Below are positions 1 to 11,198 of a stretch of DNA of 64,000 bases, in pieces (the stretch's first letter is position 1; each line of letters starts with the position of its first letter). The position numbers and the translations under genes were made by a program. Below the pieces are notes generated by a model that searched no databases, was not told the origin of the DNA, and saw only the letters and a list, made by a program, of their open reading frames with translations. The stretch is taken from NCBI RefSeq assembly GCF_947507565.1, contig NC_089178.1, positions 2,542,001-2,606,000 of the forward strand, written 5' to 3'. The DNA is from Oscarella lobularis (lineage: Eukaryota; Porifera; Homoscleromorpha; Homosclerophorida; Oscarellidae).

Positions 1-2
1 TC

Positions 3-236
3 GCCTCGCTCGATAACGAACAGATCGACGTTCTCATGAAATACATCTATCGAGGTTTTAGCGAACCGTCGGAGAAGAGCAGCGCTGTTCTCCTTCAATG
101 GCACGAAAAGGCGAGACACGCCTCTTCCCTCTTTCCTCGTAAATAGGAGGAGCTCGGGTTTTTTTTCTCTCAGGTCTTGGCCAAAGGCGGAATCGGGTCG
201 ATTGTGAGAGTCTTGACGGATCGTAAGACCGTCTAG
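3..236 (+). CDS. ARPC5: Actin-related protein 2/3 complex subunit 5, C-terminal part (partial gene)
   Basis: This is the end of the p16 subunit of the seven-subunit Arp2/3 complex, which nucleates branched actin filaments in the cytoplasm. The 5' part lies outside the window. Two exons are visible: 3-110, with the family hallmark LLQWHEK at its end, and 174-236, reading [20 protein letters not shown] and a stop, which matches the end of animal ARPC5. The join uses a GC donor (aag|gcgaga) and a normal AG acceptor; no GT donor gives the conserved reading. The intron is 63 nt. About 150 bp of 3' flank separates it from the convergent STXBP1 gene. ARPC5 and ARPC5L cannot be told apart from this fragment. 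Confidence 0.93.
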
Positions 237-386
237 TCGCACGTTCCGTTCGATGATTTTTTTGCATTGAACTCTCTTCTCTTTGTTTGATTGACTTGAC
301 TGTTCTTTCTACGTGTACCCATCTATGTATAACGTCGACGCAACATGTTATAGAATCTTTAGTAGCGATCGATTTTCCTTCTCGTG

Positions 387-3300
387 TTATTCCTTCTTGT
401 CTAAATTCTTCAGCCCCTTGAGATAATCGTTTGGCGTCAGAAAGCCATTGGACCCTTGTTGTGTTGCCATGGAGATTGAGCTTTTTTGACTAGCTAGAAT
501 ACGCGTTTCTTACCTACGATCACTTCCCATTTTTCCTTGGTCTGGGCTTTGGTCACCTCGTACGCGCATCTCACTTCCGAGTAGGTCACTCCGCCGACGA
601 TAAAGATAATGAGGCGCGGTCCTCCACCGGAGCGAGGCCCCTAAAAACAGGACGGATAAAACGTTTGGAGTCCCTCCGTAACAGAGGAGGCAATCACCTG
701 GGCCTTTTCCGGCTCCTTTCGCCAATTCCAACGAGCGCTCGTCGGCTCTCCAGATCCTCCTAATTCACAAGCTAGAATGGAATTTTTTAAAATGCAAAAT
801 CTTACTCACCAACGTCGTGTTGCTGAGTTGCTGCTGTGCCAGAGACGAAAGGATAAACCTTGTCCTTCAATTTTCCTTCGACGCAGTCCTGTAATACATT
901 TCTTCAGTGAACGCGCAAATAGCAAACGGCCTACAGTACCTCCATAATGTCCTTGATGACGGGTATCCAACGAGAGACGCTGTACGTCTCCAACCCGGGA
1001 CGCTCTCTGCGCTCAGGCCCTGTCTTCTTTTTCTTTTCCTTGAGAGCGGAAAAAGGAGATGCTGATGCATGCTGATTAGTGGCGGCTCGCAATATACCTC
1101 AACTACAACGGGAACGCCAAGATGTTGCATGTTGAGAATCGTCGCTATTTCGTCGTGAGGAATCTGCGCGTGTTTGACCAATTTTTGCAGATTTTCGTCA
1201 CTTATTCCTGCATTGGCGGCATAAAAAGAAGAGGAATTGCCATGTAGAATTCTGCTCACCGTTCCTGTTCAGTATAAACAGGAGAAGAATGCGAAGTTTG
1301 TCTTCGACTTTGATTTCTGGCTTCAGCAGAATGGGAATGATCAGTTTCATTGCATCTTTCACCTTCTCTCCCTGACTGTCAGATCCCATTGCCAAATCCT
1401 GTTAACACACGCTCAGTACATATCAAAGCCAAAGAGATTCTACGGCTAATCTTACACAGTTATACAGTGTGGCCTACTTATTTTTTTAGTGCAGACCTAC
1501 CTGTTCCACTTTGCACAGCTCGTCAATCTGATCCTTGTACTTTTGCCAGCAAGATTCAGCCAAGTGCATGTGCAGTTGATACTATTAACAAGATAAGCGT
1601 TGCAACTAGCAACTCCTTTTTCTTTGTTCAATACCTTGCTCAATTCTTTCTGATATTGGGGAATCCTCTTCATCATTTTAGACAGTTCACGAAGGCTCAC
1701 GTTAGAGTCGGCACCGCGTTTAGTCACTTTCTTTTCCTGAAGAAATGTTTTCATTTCGTTTGACACTTTCCTACAATTTTTGGATGAGAACAGCCCAAGT
1801 CTTTTACCAACTCACTTCATCACATCAGCAATGTGCAAATGCCTCAAAGTGACCCAGAGATCGTCCGTTTCTAAGCAAAAAAGTCAGATCACACCGCCAC
1901 AACAATTTTACAAGGAATCACCGTCTAAAATCACTTCCTTGCTGGCAAGCTCGTCGTTGCTGGACGTAAATTCGTACCTTGTGTGTCAAACGCGGATTAG
2001 CTGATCAAGTGTTCTTATCACATCATCCCTACTTGAAGACGTCGTTCTTGACGTTGAGGAGATCATAGGCCATGGCTTGCAGAGTCAACTCGTGCAAAAT
2101 TGGCGATACGGGATCGAATCCACTAAATAAAACGAGACGTCCAACGCATTCTCTGCTCGCTTATACAGTTCTCACCGGTCGAGTATAATCAACTGCGATT
2201 TTTTCATTCCTGGTTCACTGCCAAGCGATTGATTGTCCAGCTTGTATCGATTCAAATGACGTTGCACCATCTCGGCCAGCTCTCCCATGCGCGGAAATTC
2301 GCTACGAATAGAAATTGTCTCATGCATTGCGATGTACGCAGCTTGTATAAAGAAAAAAAAGCAAAGCTCTCTCTCTCTAGGCAATATTTTCTTACTGTCT
2401 GTATCGCACAGATGGATACTCTCCCAACGTGGAACACAACGTTGCAATCTGTTCTGCAATTGTCTAGACGTACTGTGAGATAGCCTCTTCTTTTCGGGAG
2501 GATTCTATCGTACTTCCAATTTTTGACTGCGTCCCTGAACTCTGTCAGGAGTAAAGAATGTTTTAAACACGTCCGGACGATCGAGAGAAAATGCCTTCGG
2601 CAAACAAAAAAATTTTCACTAATGTAAATATGACCTTGCGTTCTACATTCTTACCAGTTGCTCAGCAGGAAGGAATGCAATGCCCATTTCCTTTAACGTC
2701 TTCATAACTAAGAATAAGAATAAGAGAGCTACGTATTAACTGTCCTGAGAAAGAGACTAAAAGAAAGACGTTGCCTTTTGGCGTTTCACTCTTTGCAAGT
2801 TTGTGAAAGAGAGCCTCGGGGAGAGCTACAAAAAACAACTGATACGAAGGCGACTGGCAGGTCATTTTGCCTACATTCGGTAAAGAAAACATGAGCTGCC
2901 TTATATTGAGGATTAGACAAGTCTTTGAAATCATCCATAAGGCCCTGAATAGACTAAGAAGAAAAGGAATTAGACAAAGGTGAGGTAAAAACCTGTTCTA
3001 GCAGCTATCTTGGTGTGATAGTCACCTGAGTAATTTAGCACAAATGGCCAAACAAATATAATTGTTTAATTAGTCAAAAATTTATTCGGGGGTTATAAAG
3101 AGAAGAATATCCCTTGAGAATCTCTTTTGGGAGGACAGCAGTGCAATAGTCTAATGTTATTGTACCTCGTCTTTGGGAGACAGCAAGTAAATGGCCTCGA
3201 AAGCACGCAGTGGTTCGCGCGATTTGGATATGTCTTCGACGACTAAAATCGTTGGTCTTTTTTGTCGCGAACTACCGTTTCTCATTGCGATTACGTGTGA

Positions 3301-3567
3301 CTCCGCGGCCCATGATGTCTTGCATTCGACAACAAGCCGATATGATGCGCATGCTTTCGTGATCGACGACGAGAACCTTGTACGAGTACGAATAGGGTAC
3401 GAAAGAAGGCTTTGCGTCTCTTTTTTACCACCCAGTCTTTGTCTTTCGTCACGGCGCCTATCACGTCTTCCAAAATACCTGCCCAACGAGATCGAATGAA
3501 TGCGAAAACGCACGAATAAACACTAACGTTTATTGACGATGCCTTTCAAGCCTGGAACGGACGCCAT
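387..3567 (-). CDS. STXBP1: Syntaxin-binding protein, Munc18/UNC-18 (Sec1/Munc18 family)
   Basis: Munc18 clasps syntaxin and templates SNARE assembly during vesicle fusion at the plasma membrane. The start at 3567 gives [13 protein letters not shown], like the family's N-terminus. Later exons carry [20 protein letters not shown] (domain 1), LRHLHIADV, a helical segment with [15 protein letters not shown], then [32 protein letters not shown] and [10 protein letters not shown]. Near the C-terminus are [24 protein letters not shown] and GFLTPNDYL; the stop is at 387. It is closer to Munc18-1/2/3 than to VPS45 or Sly1. About a dozen short exons are implied. A single well-kept copy in an animal that may lack neurons would point to general secretion. 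Confidence 0.95.
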
Positions 3568-3779
3568 ATCCAACGACGCTCACAATTTCACAGTCGGGGA
3601 TTCGCTGCGGACAAGCGCTATCCCCCCGTATAGACCCCACCTGCAGTTTTTAGGAACGCCCCCACATAACTTCAAGAAACCGGCGTGGTGTCAGAATTCC
3701 GGTTCGACGACTCGTACTACCGTGCAATCGCACCATTATCAATGCAAACGATCGTCGTCATCGTCTCCGCTCGCCGCAA

Positions 3780-4373
3780 ATGAACGACAAATCGACGACG
3801 ACGACGACGACGACAGCGAAACGCGGCGGCGAACTGATGCGCACCTACATCGCGCATCGACTCGAACGCGAGTGCCTCGACGCGCGTCCGTACGCGCTCG
3901 AGGCGACGATCGTCGCATCGCCGCTCTTCGCAAAGATCTGCGCGCTCGCCGACGAAGTCGAATATCGCTACGTCGTCAGCTACGACGACATGTGCACGGG
4001 CGACGTGAAGCGCGAACAATTCGCCGTCGTCGTCACCGATCTCTTTCGCTCGGGCGTCGTCTGGGGTCGCGTCATGGCCCTGTTCGCCTACGTCGGCGCC
4101 GTCGCCGTACAGTGTCGTCAGACGAATCAGGAAGCGGTCGTCGAACGACTGGGTGCGTGGACCGACGACGTTTTCCGCGGTCGTCTCGGTCGATGGATTG
4201 ACGCGCAGCCGCGCGGATGGGATACGATTGTCGATCATTTTCGCAAACCCGTCCCGACGATTGTGTCGTCGACGACGTCGATTCATTGGACTGCTAGTGT
4301 TCTGCTTGCCGTCGTCGGACTGGGAAGCGTTGCCGTGATTCTTGCGACATTGCAAGCGTTTTGTAGTCTATAA
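3780..4373 (+). CDS. Bcl-2 family apoptosis regulator, single exon
   Basis: The 197-residue protein shows the order BH3, BH1, BH2 and a C-terminal membrane anchor. The BH3-like helix is at about 49-64 (LADEVEY core). BH1 is at about 86-105 with VVWGRVMALF, matching the usual NWGRI. BH2 is at about 138-154 with WIDAQPRGWDTIV. A hydrophobic tail at about 171-195 would anchor it in the mitochondrial or ER membrane. Four-motif spacing resembles multi-domain members (Bcl-2/Bak type). Whether it protects or kills cannot be read from sequence alone. No intron is needed. A poly-Thr run sits at residues 6-12. It starts 212 bp from the STXBP1 start in head-to-head orientation. Confidence 0.9.
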   Translation: MNDKSTTTTTTTAKRGGELMRTYIAHRLERECLDARPYALEATIVASPLFAKICALADEVEYRYVVSYDDMCTGDVKREQFAVVVTDLFRSGVVWGRVMALFAYVGAVAVQCRQTNQEAVVERLGAWTDDVFRGRLGRWIDAQPRGWDTIVDHFRKPVPTIVSSTTSIHWTASVLLAVVGLGSVAVILATLQAFCSL

Positions 4374-4708
4374 GAAAGTTTAGTTTAGTTCGAGTATAAG
4401 ACGTCGAAGGGAGGGAGGGCGTGCTCGCGTGTGAGTTCTGTGTGCCTCCTTCCTGCTCAGCTCTCGGTATGGTTCGCATCCGGCAGAGTTGACGTTCTTA
4501 TGCAGTTCATCTGCTTTTTTTTTCTAATATCGCCTGATAATTCCCTCTTGCAGAAAATGTCTAATGAGAAAGAGTACTACTGTACTATGAATATCCAGTT
4601 AATTGAATACTGCAATCAATTGTCTCCTACACATGTGGCACAAACATCTCATCAAAACTACAAGCAGGGCAGTTAAAAAAGTAAGAAGCAGGTTTTCTCA
4701 GCGACCAC
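4374..4708. other. Convergent 3' flank between the Bcl-2 gene and FATP copy A
   Basis: AT-rich sequence with no supported gene. It holds the 3' untranslated parts of the Bcl-2-like gene (+) and FATP copy A (-). I see no repeat or RNA signature. Confidence 0.6.
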
Positions 4709-6800
4709 TCAAAAACGTACCTGTCCCGCCTGTATTCCTTCGTAGACGTCATGCGTCAGAGCCTCGTACGCTTTCGACCTTGAATTGAAGTAGAAAAGCG
4801 AATCCTTGATCTTATTCACGTCGTAGCCCTCGCGTTTCAGATCCGCCTTCTTCAATTTGAACGTGCCCGTGAACTCGACCGTCGGTCTCAGACGCAAGAA
4901 CATCGGTCGCGCGTAGCTGGGCAACGCCGTCTCCAAGTCACAATTCAATCGATCGAGGTCGACATCACCGCGATCGGTTGCTATGAGTGCCATACCCGCT
5001 TTGCCTTCGACGCCCGCAACCGTCACTCCGTAGACGGCGACGTCGCGCTTTCTGAGCAATTTGCTGATTGTCGTCTCCACTTCGGATGTTGAGACGTTTT
5101 CGCCGCGCCAGCGAAAAGTGTCGCCGGTGCGATCAATGAAGTAGAAATAGCCCTCTTCGTCTTGGACAAGCGTGTCGCCCGAGAGAAACCACGAGTCGCC
5201 TTTCTGTTGAACGTCGTGAATGATCTTCTTATCTGTCAGCTCTTTGTTGCCGATATAGCCGTCAAAACGTCGCAAGGGATTGTTGTGTTTCACGAGACCG
5301 ACCATTTCACCGGGCTCACCTGGGCGACAGATAACGCAGAGGCCATTGGTACGACGAAGTGGTTGTCCCATTTCTTCGTCTCGCTTGATCAGACACAGAG
5401 GATAGGAGGACGATCCAATAACGGGGGCATAACCAACAGACCCAACCTAAAAAATCCACATAAAAGAGATTATTATACAATATTACATGTATGCTTTCTT
5501 GCTTTTCCGACGTCGTTCACTACGGCTGCGTTTCCCTCTGTTGATCCATAGAATTCACACACTTTAGGAATATTGAACCGTTGTTGAAACTCAACCCAGA
5601 GCGACCTTTGAAGACCGTTGCCAAAACACGTTCGAATTCCATGCTGCCTGTCGCTAGGTTTTGACGGCTGCGCCAAAAGAAAGCGACAAATTTCTCCAAT
5701 GTAAATAAATAACTAGCAAAAAATCAAAAGCAGAGTAATCCATCAAAGAAAACAAATACATACCGAACAATTGTGCTGAATGCAATCATCCCAAAATCGA
5801 CTGGCGGAGAACTTTTTTCGTATGACCAAAGTGAGTCCAAACAGAATCATATTTCCAATAGGCAACATCGCCCCGTTCGTGTGATACATCGGCAAGGTCG
5901 CATAGAGAACATCATCGTGACGAAACTGCTGCAACATACCCATTGAAGAAGCAATATAGGTGAAGCGAGCGTGAGAAACGCGCGCCGGTTTCGGAAGACC
6001 CGTCGTTCCCGACGTGAAAATGTAAAGAAGAGTTTCAGAGAGATCTGGACTGCGCATCTGCGGAAGCGGCGCCAAACCATGCGAGGCGAGTCGCGCATCC
6101 AGTGACTCGCTTCCGCTCACGTTTCCGTCGAGACAAAAGAACAGGATGTCGTGAATATTCAATTCGATTACATGACGTGCGAGTGATGACGTGCGAGTGA
6201 TGACGTGAATATAACGGCTTTGGGCGACGAGGCGGCAATGCAGTGAGCGAGCGAGTCCGATCGGAGATTGTAGTTGATTAGCGACGAGATGACGCCAATT
6301 TTCGCTAGACCGAGATAGATCGCTGGATATTGGGGGAAATTTTCCATGAAGATGCAAACGACGTCGCCCGGATGAAAGTCGAGCGAACGGAAAAGGCGCG
6401 CGATGCGATTGGCGTAGTCGTCCAGTTGACGAAACGTCCACCTTTCGTCGCTGTCGGCGCACGCGATTGCGATCTTGTTCGGGTATTTTTCGACCGTTTC
6501 GACAAACCAATGGTGCACGCCCAGTCGTTCGGCTTTCATCTTCCCCAAGCGTTGCATGACCTTCTTGATGATTGAGGCTCGTCTATGTACGTTTATTTAC
6601 GAGTACGTTCGTCTGCATGCTTGGGTGTCTTACTTGCGATCTCGCGGCATTGTTTTGGCGACAATTCGCCAGAACTTCAAGCCTCCAAGCGCCAAATAGA
6701 TACCAGCAAAGACGGCTAAAGCTGCAAGAGCGCCGCCTCCAACAATGAATATCGTTGAACCGACGCCCAATCCGAGCCAGAAACCTAGGGAGAAAATCAT
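4709..6800 (-). CDS. Long-chain fatty acid transport protein / acyl-CoA synthetase (SLC27 family), copy A, frame-disrupted
   Basis: FATPs are membrane acyl-CoA synthetases that activate long and very-long-chain fatty acids. The first exon (start 6800, MIFSLGFWLG) is a membrane segment. Next comes the AMP-binding core with YIFTSGTTGLPKPARVSH, then a middle exon with VCEFYGSTEGNA. The C-terminal exon carries the FATP motif FIDRTGDTFRWRGENVST and ends in GQVRF at 4709. It is a close tandem paralogue of copy B, and exon borders match. A 14-bp tandem duplication at 6174-6201, single in copy B, shifts the frame inside the AMP-binding domain after TSSLARH and brings an early stop. Everything else looks intact. 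It may be a recent null allele, a young pseudogene or an assembly error. Confidence 0.88.
6174..6201. repeat. 14-bp perfect tandem duplication inside FATP copy A
   Basis: The unit gacgtgcgagtgat occurs twice here (6174-6187 and 6188-6201). It occurs only once at the matching place in copy B (about 8474-8487). Because 14 is not a multiple of three, it shifts the reading frame of copy A. Confidence 0.95.
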
Positions 6801-6810
6801 GACTTCCGCA

Positions 6811-6819
6811 CGCATGCGC
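6811..6819. promoter_or_regulatory. NRF-1-like site upstream of FATP copy A
   Basis: The 9-mer cgcatgcgc lies 11 bp upstream of the copy A start codon. The same 9-mer is found near the starts of FATP copy B, RPS5/FLOT1 and LSM12. It resembles the NRF-1 consensus (YGCGCAYGCGCR). The assignment rests on sequence match only. Confidence 0.45.
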
Positions 6820-7007
6820 TAGATTGAGACAAGTTAGCAGTTAAACCTGTTCTTTTTCCTTGCCATACACTATTACTGAGACATGTGTGAAGTTACACAA
6901 GCTAGTACAGTCCCTCGTGTTAGGGCGATCTCCTCTTCAAAAATACGTCCGTGCGGTGCTATAAAGAAAATAGTAGGGTGTCTGACGTCATCTTTCCCGC
7001 CTTAGCC

Positions 7008-9110
7008 TCAAAACCGCACTTGCTTCGCCTGAATCCGTTCATAGACGTCATGCGTCAGAATCTCGTACGCTCTTGACGTCAAATTGAAATAGAAAAGCGA
7101 ATCCTTGATCTTATTCACGTCGTAGCCCTCGCGTTTCAGATCCGTCTTCTTCAATTTGAACGTGCCCGTGAACTCGACCGTCGGCCTCAGACGCAAGAAC
7201 ATCGGTCGCGCGTAGCCGGGCAACGCCGTCTCCAAATCGCGATTCAACTGATCGAGGTCGACGTCGCCGCGATCGGTTGCTATGAGCGCCATACCCGCTT
7301 TGCCTTCGGTGCCCGCGACGTCCACTCCGTAGACGGCGACGTCGCGCTTTCCGAGCAATTTGCTGATTGTCGTCTCCACTTCGGATGTGGAGACGTTTTC
7401 GCCGCGCCAACGAAAAGTGTCGCCGGTGCGATCGACGAAGTAGAAGAAGGCCTCTTCGTCTTGAACGAGCACGTCGCCCGAGAGAAACCACGAGTCGCCT
7501 TTCTTTTGAACGTCGTGAACGATCTTCTTATTCGTCAGCTCTTTTTTGCCAATGTAGCCGTCGAAACGTCGCAAGGGATCGTTGTTTTTCATGAGGCCGA
7601 CTAATTCACCAGGTTCACCTGGGGGACAGATGACGCAGAGGCCGTTGGGGTGACGAAGTGGTTGTCCCGTTTCGTCATCTCGCTTGATCAGGCACACGGG
7701 ATGCACATTCGGTGCAATAGCCGAAGTGGCACCAATGGATCCGACCTAAAAACCCAAACCTGTTACCGTTCAACATCATAAGTTCTAGGCTCCTGCGCAT
7801 TACTTTTCCAGTGTAATTCACCAAACTCGCGTTGCCTTCCGTTGATCCGTAGAATTCACACACTTCTGGAATATTGAATCGCTGTTGAAATTCAACCCAA
7901 AGCGACCTTTGAAGACCGTTGCCAAAGCATTTTCGAATGCGATGCTGCTTCTCGACAGGTTTTGATGGCTGGGCCAGAAGAAAGCGACAGATTTCTCCAA
8001 TGTAAAGAAAAACCTAAGGAATCATAAATCACAGCAGAAGGCTCCACCAAATCAACTATCCATACCGAGCATTTCTGCTCATAGCACTCATCCCAAAATC
8101 TGCTAGCAGAAAACTTCTTTCGCACGACCAAAGTGAGTCCAAGCTGAATCATGACTCCCATAGGAACGCACGATCCGTTTGAGTGATACATCGGCAACGT
8201 TGCATAGATAATATCGTCGTGACGAAACTGCTGCAACAAAGCCATTCCACTGCCAAAATAGTAGAAACGATTGTGAGAAATGCGTGCCGGTTTCGGAAGA
8301 CCCGTCGTTCCCGACGTGAAAATATAGACGACAGTCTCTTCAGGATCTGGACTATGCATCATTGGAAGCGGCGCTGAACCATGCGAGGCGAGTCGCGCAT
8401 CTAGTGACTCGCTTCCGCTCACGTTTCCGTCGAGACAAAAGAACAGGATGTCGTGAATATTCAATTCGATCACATGACGTGCGAGTGATGACGTGAATAT
8501 AACGGCTTTGGGCGACGAGGCGGCGATGCAGTGAGCGAGCGAGTCCGATCGGAGATTGTAGTTGATCAGCGACGAGACGACGCCGATTTTCGCTAGACCG
8601 AGATAGATCGCTGGATATTGCGGCGTATTTTCCATGAAAATGCAAACGACGTCGCCCGGATGAAAGTCGAGCGAACGGAAAAGGCGCGCGATGCGATTGG
8701 CGTAGTCGTCCAATTGACGAAACGTCCACCTTTCGCTGCTGTCGGCGCACGCGATTGCGATCTTGTTCGGGTATTTTTCGACCGTATCGACGAACCAATG
8801 GTGCACGCCCAGTCGCTCGGCTTTCATCTTCGCCAAGTGTCGCTTCACTTTCACGAGCACCGAAGCTCCTCTACGTGTGCGCGCGCGCGCACAAAGTCGT
8901 TTTACAAAAGAGCGTGCTCGTGCAATGCGTTCTATGATACCTGAGATCTCGCGGTAACGTCTTGATGACGATTCGCCAGAATTTCCAGCCTCCCGACACC
9001 AAATAGAGGCCCGCAAAAGCTACTAAAGCTGCAAGAGTGCCTCCTCCGAGAGCGAACGTCGTTGAACCGACGCCCAATCCTAGCCAGAAGCTTCGCGAGA
9101 AAGAATCCAT
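7008..9110 (-). CDS. Long-chain fatty acid transport protein / acyl-CoA synthetase (SLC27 family), copy B, intact
   Basis: This is the intact tandem paralogue of copy A. The start at 9110 (MDSFSRSFWLG) opens a short exon encoding one membrane helix and KFWRIVIKTLPRDLR. It splices to an exon beginning GASVLVKVKRHLAKMKAERL. The AMP-binding motif reads YIFTSGTTGLPKPARISH and a later exon has VCEFYGSTEGNAS. The last exon has VDRTGDTFRWRGENVST and RPTVEFTGTFKLKK, ending KQVRF at 7008. Family knowledge: the enzyme joins fatty acid to CoA at the ER or plasma membrane with ATP. High identity to copy A over coding and promoter-proximal sequence indicates recent duplication. Which vertebrate SLC27 member is nearest (A1, A4 or other) is unresolved. 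Confidence 0.94.
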
Positions 9111-9123
9111 TGTCTCTCATGCA

Positions 9124-9132
9124 CGCATGCGC
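9124..9132. promoter_or_regulatory. NRF-1-like site upstream of FATP copy B
   Basis: cgcatgcgc lies 14 bp upstream of the start codon, nearly the same place as in copy A, so the duplication carried the proximal promoter with it. Confidence 0.45.
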
Positions 9133-9222
9133 TTGATATAGATACGCTTACTAGAAGATGCCATGGAATGTAAATAAGTGTACCAAATTCTTAATAAACG
9201 AATCTACTTAGCTTGTTCAAGA

Positions 9223-10133
9223 CTACTTACTTTTTATTGAACCAACGACAGAACCATAGTACTTTTTCTGTATTATTTCTTTGCGATTTTTCCACTTTTG
9301 TCGAACCTCGTCTTTCTTCTTTTGCTGTTGTTCAAATAATGCTGCTTCGGCGTCGTGTTTCTGAAGCCTGCGTAGTCGAACGTATGCTTTTGCCACAAAA
9401 ACGGCTGCTTCAAGTTGATCTTTCCACATGGTGTGCAACCAATCATCTCTTGTTTCCAAAACCAGAGAGTCATTGCGATTGTGAGTAGCCGATGTCGACG
9501 TTTCCAGTCGAATAATAAATTTTCTTGACTCTGAGAAGACGTTGAAAGCACACAAATTTTAAAACTGTGCACATGCAATTACCCATGACTGTTGATTCCT
9601 GGCAAAACGACGCAATATGAACAACTTGGTCCAACAGTAGAAAATCCTCTGAGGAGGAAGGCGAGATATCGAAAGTTAGATAAATTGACTTGTGACGCCT
9701 TACTTACCACTGGAAGCGTCGTCATAGCCCGTTTCCTCCGAATCCCATTTGATTGCGAACGACTCCAAATAAGGCACGACGCGCACCTGGCAATGTTCCA
9801 CTTTATTGCCTTTTTCCCCGTACCGTCTCTCGAACGTCGCTCCTAGATTAGATAGCGTGATTCCCACTGGAGATTGCGACTGAGATCCGGTTTACCGTCG
9901 ATGAGTGTGTCGTGGTTCTTTGCAATTGTGACACAATAATAGCAGATTCGCTCGCCAATGCAGTTGAGAATGGGCGCCGAACTGCCGCCGCAGACGGATT
10001 CGTCGTGAAAGGCGTGGCCGCAGAAGCGACAGTGATGACGTCGCTTTAGAAATGTGAATTCTTCGTTACATTTACAGCAACGGAGCGAGTCCTCGTCGGG
10101 AACCCAGTAGGAACGCTTGCACGGCGAATCCAT
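9223..10133 (-). CDS. ZFYVE21: FYVE zinc-finger protein, ZFYVE21-like
   Basis: The N-terminal exon (start 10133) holds a complete FYVE finger: WVPDEDSLRCCKC, the phosphoinositide-binding RRHHCRFCG, and the final pair CYYC. FYVE domains bind PI3P on endosomes. Past the finger the reading frame needs a 53-nt GT-AG intron at 9843-9895, which gives IDGATFERRYGEKG. This resembles the SGATF start of the second domain of ZFYVE21. Two more introns follow, then a PH-like region (KFIIRLE, LETRDDWLHTMWKDQLE) and a basic helical tail ending SIKSK at 9223. In vertebrates ZFYVE21 acts in focal-adhesion turnover. The orthology call rests on domain order and a short match and is moderate. Confidence 0.72.
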
Positions 10134-10244
10134 GGAACGACAAAGAATGGGCTAACGCGCGCGTTATAACACGCGAATGTGACGTGACAGCTGCGAAATT
10201 TTTAGTACACGCATACAGTATGTCGTATGACTACTTTAGCTAAC

Positions 10245-11138
10245 CTAATCATAATCAGTCTTTAGTGTAATCACACATATTCCATCCTTTTTTGCGCTCG
10301 GAATAAACTCAAGTAGTTCTAAACGATTTAGGTCAAAGTCATCAATGTGAGGACACTCTTGCTGGAATCCAAACTTGATTTGCTTTTCATAAAAATTGGC
10401 AGCATTTCTAAGAATGCCGTTTTCTGATTCATTCCTTTTATGATAATCATTGTCAGTATTTAGATCATTTTCTACGACTTCGTCTCTTTCCGACACTTTG
10501 CGACGCTTCGGCGGCGGCGGCGGCGGCGGCGGCGGCATAATTACTGGCGTCACATCTGTATCTGTTAGATCAATTTTTTCACTGCAATTGATTTCGTCAT
10601 CCTTACAAGTTCCAGTCATCCGACTACTACCAAACCCGTTCTGTCTCTCATTTGGCTGGGCTTTGTCTTGACGAATTTCTACCGAGTTCGACGTGCTTCC
10701 TCTCTTCTTTCGCGCTGAGACTAACGCGTCGACAATGCGTCGATGAGACTCGGGACAGAGAACGTATTCGGCCGGGCTAGCCATCCTTTTATCGTTTGCC
10801 TCGAAAACGCGATCGATCCAAGCCGTTTTGAAGATGATCAGGTGCCTGTTTCTGTACTCGTCTGACTGGTGAAGAACGAGCGTGTCCGACGCGTTCGCAT
10901 CGTCACTAAAGAGAAACGCCGCCTCGTCGGGAGTCGTCGCGAAGTCGCCGCCGCACTCTTGCCACCGTTCGGCGCAAGTAGGCCGGCAAGAAATCGAAAA
11001 CCAGGCGGTCATTCCCGAAAAAAGATGATTGCCGCCCACTTCTCGGGCGTTGTCCAATGCACGTAACATTAAATCGACTTGAAAAGTTCTAAAGTCGGCG
11101 TAGAAAGAGTCTGAAAGACAGGTTTGCAAAGAAACCAC
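10245..11138 (-). CDS. Putative nuclear protein with a BRCT-like domain, single exon
   Basis: I do not recognise the family. The first ~130 residues look BRCT-like: NHLFSGMTAWFSI, then CAERWQECGGDF with the usual paired glycines, later HLIIFKTAWIDRVFEAN with the conserved tryptophan, and AEYVLCP. BRCT domains usually bind phosphopeptides in DNA repair. A low-complexity linker follows, with a nine-proline run encoded by a (CGG/CCG) repeat at about 10508-10535, directly joined to PKRRKV, an SV40-type nuclear import signal. The C-terminal ~60 residues (FGFQQECPHIDDFDLNRLE) match nothing I know. It lies 112 bp upstream of the ZFYVE21-like gene on the same strand and close head-to-head with B4GALT7. 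Confidence 0.65.
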   Translation of the reverse strand: MVSLQTCLSDSFYADFRTFQVDLMLRALDNAREVGGNHLFSGMTAWFSISCRPTCAERWQECGGDFATTPDEAAFLFSDDANASDTLVLHQSDEYRNRHLIIFKTAWIDRVFEANDKRMASPAEYVLCPESHRRIVDALVSARKKRGSTSNSVEIRQDKAQPNERQNGFGSSRMTGTCKDDEINCSEKIDLTDTDVTPVIMPPPPPPPPPKRRKVSERDEVVENDLNTDNDYHKRNESENGILRNAANFYEKQIKFGFQQECPHIDDFDLNRLELLEFIPSAKKDGICVITLKTDYD

Positions 11139-11198
11139 TGCGCCGCCGTAGTGGATCGCTCACGTGGCTCCGCTAATGATATATTAGGGTAGTAGTCG

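Noticed and set aside
3533-4201. A 222-codon arginine-rich frame
   Set aside because: A shifted-frame shadow of the Bcl-2-like gene.
9866-9895. A 29-nt intron in the ZFYVE21-like gene
   Set aside because: A 53-nt GT-AG intron (9843-9895) uses the same donor, restores the frame and gives the GATF match to ZFYVE21; no ultra-short intron is needed.
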